From JBQCDV01 sp051960855 (GTDB lineage: Bacteria; Actinomycetota; Actinomycetes; JAJZTN01), in the NCBI GenBank assembly GCA_051960855.1, contig JBQCDV010000125.1, forward strand, positions 1 to 7,662: DNA of 7,662 nucleotides, read 5' to 3'. Numbering within the stretch: position 1 is the first letter of the stretch; every line of letters starts with the position of its first letter. This document shows, one piece after another, positions 5,128 to 7,662 of the stretch. Position numbers and translations under genes: made by a program. The notes under the pieces were generated by a model, which saw only the letters and a program-made list of their open reading frames with translations, was not told the DNA's origin and did not search any database.

Positions 5128-6363
5128 GTGACCTACGACGCCGCTGCTGTCCGCGACCTGCGTGCCCAGATCCCCGCTCTCGCCGACGGGCGGGTGTGGC
5201 TCGACGGGGCGGCCGGGACCCAGCTGCCCACGAGCGTGATCGAGGCGATCGCCGGTGTGTATCGCCGGGGTGTCGGCAACGTCCACGGTCCCTTCCCCGC
5301 AAGTGAGACAGCGGACGGGATCGTCGCCGAGGCCCGGGCGGCAGTCGCCGACCTCGTGGGCGGAGTGCCGCAGGGCGTGATGTTCGGGCCGTCGATGACG
5401 GCGATGACGTACCGGGTGGCCCGCGCGCTTGCGGACACGTGGCAGCCAGGGGACAACGTCGTGCTGTCTCAGCTGGACCACGACGCCGATGTGCGGCCGT
5501 GGGTGCACGCGGCCGCGCGGGCCGGAGTCGAGGTGCGCTGGGCGCGGGTGGACGTCACGAGTGGCGAGCTGCCCGCCGAGCAGTACGACGAGCTGCTCGA
5601 TGACCGCACCCGTCTGGTGGCCGTGACGGCGGCGAGCAACGTCCTCGGGACCAAGCCCGACGTCGCCGCGATCGCCGAGCGGGCGCACCGCGTCGGCGCA
5701 CTGGTCTACGTCGATGGCGTGCACGGCACGCCGCACGGCCCGGTGGACATGCGCGCGGTCGGCGCGGATTTCTGGGCGACGTCGGCCTACAAGTGGTGCG
5801 GCCCGCACATCGGCTGCGTGATCGCCGACCCGGCGCTGCTCGAGACGCTGCACCCCGACAAGCTGGTCCCCTCGCCGGACTCGGTGCCGGAGCGCTTCGA
5901 GCTCGGCACCCTGCCCTTCGCCGACCTCGCCGGCGTGACTGCGGCGGTCGAGCACCTCGCCGGTCTCGACCCCGACGCCGCCGGCCTACCGTCACGGCGG
6001 GAGCGGCTGTTCGCGTCGATGACGGCGGTGCAGGCCTACGAGGACGACCTCGGCGCCCGGATGCTTGACGGGCTGCGCTCCCTGTCCGGTGCTGCAGGCC
6101 AACCGCGAGTCACCGTTTACGGCGACGCCCGGGACCGCACACCGACCGCCTACTTCCGAGTGGCCGACCACAGCCCGGCCGAGGTCGCGAGTCACCTCAA
6201 CGACCGCGGCATCAACGTCTGGCACGGCCACAGCTACGCGTGGGAGGTCACGGGCGCCCTCGGTATCCGCGACAGCGGGGGAGCGGTGCGCGCCGGGCTC
6301 GTGCACTACAACGACGAGTCGGACGTGGAGCGGCTGCTGTCCGCTGTCGCCGAGCTCGCCTGA
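5128..6363 (+). CDS. Class V aminotransferase, cysteine desulfurase-like PLP enzyme
   Basis: A 411-residue cytosolic fold-type I PLP enzyme resembling the SufS/NifS-like branch often annotated as cysteine desulfurase-like protein. The PLP-binding Lys222 lies in ATSAYKWCGPHIG. Asp196 (YVDGVHGTPHG), which pairs with the PLP pyridine nitrogen, is present, as is His118 (SQLDHDADVRPW), which stacks on the ring. Arg388 in VRAGLVHYND is the likely substrate-carboxylate ligand. The N-terminal WLDGAAGTQLP is the usual start of class V enzymes. The active-site Cys of true desulfurases, expected in the loop after Arg388, is absent: the residues there are Leu-Val-His-Tyr. A different PLP reaction (lyase or aminotransferase) is therefore as likely as desulfuration. 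No Fe-S assembly genes are nearby. GTG 5128 is chosen because a TANNNT hexamer lies 7 bases upstream. The gene starts 70 bases after the GH26 stop and probably has its own promoter. Confidence 0.87.
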   Translation: MTYDAAAVRDLRAQIPALADGRVWLDGAAGTQLPTSVIEAIAGVYRRGVGNVHGPFPASETADGIVAEARAAVADLVGGVPQGVMFGPSMTAMTYRVARALADTWQPGDNVVLSQLDHDADVRPWVHAAARAGVEVRWARVDVTSGELPAEQYDELLDDRTRLVAVTAASNVLGTKPDVAAIAERAHRVGALVYVDGVHGTPHGPVDMRAVGADFWATSAYKWCGPHIGCVIADPALLETLHPDKLVPSPDSVPERFELGTLPFADLAGVTAAVEHLAGLDPDAAGLPSRRERLFASMTAVQAYEDDLGARMLDGLRSLSGAAGQPRVTVYGDARDRTPTAYFRVADHSPAEVASHLNDRGINVWHGHSYAWEVTGALGIRDSGGAVRAGLVHYNDESDVERLLSAVAELA

Positions 6364-6364
6364 G

Positions 6365-6388
6365 GCCGCGCACGTGGCACGTGACGGC
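6365..6388 (+). terminator. Hairpin just after the aminotransferase stop, possible terminator
   Basis: GCCG (6365-6368) pairs with CGGC (6385-6388), and CACG (6371-6374) pairs with CGTG (6380-6383) around a TGGCA loop. The stem starts two bases after the stop codon. It contains two CACGTG palindromes one base apart. No T-tract follows, so this is a moderate call. Confidence 0.4.
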
Positions 6389-6408
6389 AGCCGGTGTGGC
6401 CGGAGCCG

Positions 6409-6456
6409 GGGGCCGCAGCAGGGGCAGCAGCCGGGGTCGCAGTCGGGGTCGCAACT
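6409..6456 (+). repeat. G-rich 12-bp tandem repeat, four units
   Basis: Four consecutive 12-base units each begin with GGGG: GGGGCCGCAGCA, GGGGCAGCAGCC, GGGGTCGCAGTC and GGGGTCGCAACT. The G-runs start at 6409, 6421, 6433 and 6445, each separated by exactly 8 bases. The block ends 5 bases before the -35-like element of the MFS gene. It has four-tetrad G-quadruplex potential on the + strand, though 8-base loops are long. Confidence 0.85.
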
Positions 6457-6461
6457 CTCGA

Positions 6462-6492
6462 TTGGAATACTTAGTTAGCCTGAAGCAATAAT
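6462..6492 (+). promoter_or_regulatory. Promoter/operator region of the MFS gene
   Basis: An AT-rich island in otherwise very GC-rich DNA. TTGGAA (6462-6467) can serve as -35 and AATAAT (6487-6492) as -10, with a 19-base spacer. Between them is CTTAGTTAGCCTGAAG (6470-6485), whose TTAGCCT core resembles half of a DtxR/IdeR-type or MarR-type operator. The second half is poorly matched. No regulator gene is next to it in the window. Confidence 0.5.
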
Positions 6493-6532
6493 AGGAGCGA
6501 AAGATCTTCGTCCCTCTGAGAGGACCGCTCCT
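6493..6532 (+). promoter_or_regulatory. Structured leader with ribosome binding site of the MFS gene
   Basis: AGAGGA (6519-6524) lies 8 bases before GTG 6533 and supports that start. The same bases can pair with the preceding CCTC in a small hairpin, CCTC-TGA-GAGG (6513-6523). A perfect 7-base inverted repeat, AGGAGCG (6493-6499) and CGCTCCT (6526-6532), encloses the leader and abuts the start codon. Such folding could limit ribosome access, if transcription starts early enough to include the left arm. Confidence 0.5.
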
Positions 6533-7662
6533 GTGCGACGCAGAGACCGCGACGCCTCGTCGTTCGACCAGTTCGACCGGCCGGGCGCTGGCACCGCGAT
6601 GGGCACACCCAGCCAGGCCGACCCGGTCGTGGCGCCGGCCGCACCCGGCGAGACCGGCGACCAGGGCGCCGAGGCCGCGCGACGCCGGCGGATGGCCGCC
6701 TTCAGCTCCGACCACCCGCACTACAAGTGGGTAGCGCTGTCCAACACCACTCTCGGCGTCTTGATGGCGACGATCAACTCCTCGATCGTCATTATCAGCC
6801 TGCCCGCGATCTTCCGCGGCATCAGCCTCAACCCCCTCGGGGCCGGCAACGTCAGCTACCTGCTGTGGATGCTCATGGGCTTCCTGCTGGTCAGCGCCGT
6901 GCTCGTCGTCAGCCTCGGTCGCCTCGGGGACATGTACGGCCGCGTCAAGGTCTACAACTACGGCTTCGTCGTGTTCAGCATCGCCTCGATCGCCCTGGCC
7001 CTGGACCCGCTCAGCGGTGGTGGCGGCGCGATGTGGCTGATCCTCTGGCGCGTCGGGCAGGGCATCGGCGGGGCCATGCTGTTTGCCAACTCCACCGCCA
7101 TCCTCACCGACGCCTTCCCCGCCAACCAGCGCGGTCTGGCCCTCGGCATCAACCAGGTGGCCGCGATCGCCGGGTCGTTCATCGGCCTGGTCGCCGGCGG
7201 CCTGCTCTCGGAGATCAACTGGCGCGCGGTGTTCTGGGTCAGCGTGCCCTTCGGGGTGCTCGGCACGATCTGGGCCTACAAGAGCCTGCACGACACCGGT
7301 GTCCGGCGGCCCGGCAAGCTCGACATCCCGGGCAACGTCACCTTCGCCGTCGGTCTCGGTGCGATCCTGGCGGCCATCACCTACGGCATCCAGCCCTACG
7401 GCGGCCACACGATGGGCTGGACCAACCCCTGGGTGCTCGCCGGCCTCATCGGCGGCGCCCTGCTGCTCGTCGCGTTCTGCGTGATCGAGACCAAGACCGC
7501 CGAGCCGATGTTCCACATGAGCCTCTTCGGGATTCAGGCCTTCTCGGCGGGTAACGCCGCCGGGCTGCTCGCGTCGATCGCGCGCGGCGGGATGCAGTTC
7601 ATGCTCATCATCTGGCTGCAGGGGATCTGGCTGCCGCTGCACGGCTTCGACTACGAGTCGAC
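6533..7662 (+). CDS. MFS transporter, DHA2 (EmrB/QacA)-type exporter, 3' end missing
   Basis: The first 376 codons of a proton-driven efflux protein, cut by the window edge; the family usually has about 14 membrane segments. A hydrophilic N-terminus of about 65 residues precedes TM1 (about 67-94, LMATINSSIVIISLPAIF). Motif A is GRLGDMYGR (129-137) between TM2 and TM3. The antiporter RVGQGIGGA block (173-181) is in TM4. A motif C-like AGSFIGLVAGG (213-223) in TM5 has Ser215 in place of the usual Pro. TM1 lacks the Asp common in DHA2 exporters (TINSS instead of the LDxT-type signature). GTG 6533 is supported by AGAGGA 8 bases upstream; ATG 6599 is an alternative giving a shorter tail. The substrate (drug, siderophore or metabolite) cannot be told. 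The AT-rich operator-like block upstream suggests regulated expression. Confidence 0.88.
   Translation, partial: MRRRDRDASSFDQFDRPGAGTAMGTPSQADPVVAPAAPGETGDQGAEAARRRRMAAFSSDHPHYKWVALSNTTLGVLMATINSSIVIISLPAIFRGISLNPLGAGNVSYLLWMLMGFLLVSAVLVVSLGRLGDMYGRVKVYNYGFVVFSIASIALALDPLSGGGGAMWLILWRVGQGIGGAMLFANSTAILTDAFPANQRGLALGINQVAAIAGSFIGLVAGGLLSEINWRAVFWVSVPFGVLGTIWAYKSLHDTGVRRPGKLDIPGNVTFAVGLGAILAAITYGIQPYGGHTMGWTNPWVLAGLIGGALLLVAFCVIETKTAEPMFHMSLFGIQAFSAGNAAGLLASIARGGMQFMLIIWLQGIWLPLHGFDYES

Noticed and set aside
4894..5955. Long - strand open frame (353 codons) opposite the GH26 end and the aminotransferase start.
   Set aside because: It spans two real + strand genes, has biased His/Arg/Gly composition and no recognisable motif.
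6240..6491. Small + strand frame giving an Arg/Gly/Ser-rich peptide across the 12-bp repeat.
   Set aside because: It begins inside the aminotransferase gene in another frame. Its RG-rich tail is only the translation of the G-rich repeat, and no ribosome site is seen.
6248..7642. Long - strand open frame (464 codons) opposite the MFS gene.
   Set aside because: Its product is a low-complexity His/Asp/Glu/Arg-rich sequence with no domain. The + strand frame carries clear MFS motifs and the - strand reading mirrors its codon bias.

Overview
This is a GC-rich chromosomal window from an actinobacterium. The evidence is the strong GC bias at third codon positions, frequent GTG starts, start codons with a -10-like hexamer just upstream, and a gene for Bpa/PafE, the ATP-independent activator of the actinobacterial 20S proteasome. 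The genus cannot be named from this sequence alone. No RNA genes, CRISPR arrays, insertion sequences or phage genes are visible.

Layout, left to right. The 3' end of a HAD-family phosphatase (1-171) is followed 10 bases later by a zinc-type cation diffusion facilitator (182-1099), probably in the same transcript. Next on the + strand is the proteasome activator gene bpa (1162-1761). An acyl-CoA ligase-type adenylating enzyme lies on the - strand (2001-3701) and converges on bpa. The roughly 240 bases between them hold tandem copies of the bpa stop-codon segment and several hairpins that probably end transcription from both sides. Divergent from the ligase is a lipoprotein glycoside hydrolase of the GH26 type (3798-5057). 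A class V aminotransferase/SufS-like PLP enzyme (5128-6363) follows. After a 169-base spacer with a G-rich 12-bp repeat and an AT-rich promoter block, a 14-TM-type MFS exporter (from 6533) runs off the right edge.

The genes do not form one pathway. They read as single-gene or two-gene transcription units: metal export, protein turnover, acyl activation, extracellular polysaccharide cleavage, PLP chemistry and drug or metabolite export. Three of them (ligase, GH26, aminotransferase) have a -10-like hexamer 6-7 nt before the chosen start and no good Shine-Dalgarno, which suggests leaderless mRNAs.

The most unusual signal is at the end of bpa. The segment encoding the proteasome-docking C-terminus Gly-Gln-Tyr-Leu plus its TGA is present four times, spaced 28, 16 and 28 bp. 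Because the spacings are not multiples of three, every forward frame, and also readthrough of the normal TGA, closes on Gly-Gln-Tyr-Leu-stop. Other points worth a second look are the regular G-run repeat before the MFS gene, the structured MFS leader, and altered signature residues in the ligase and hydrolase.
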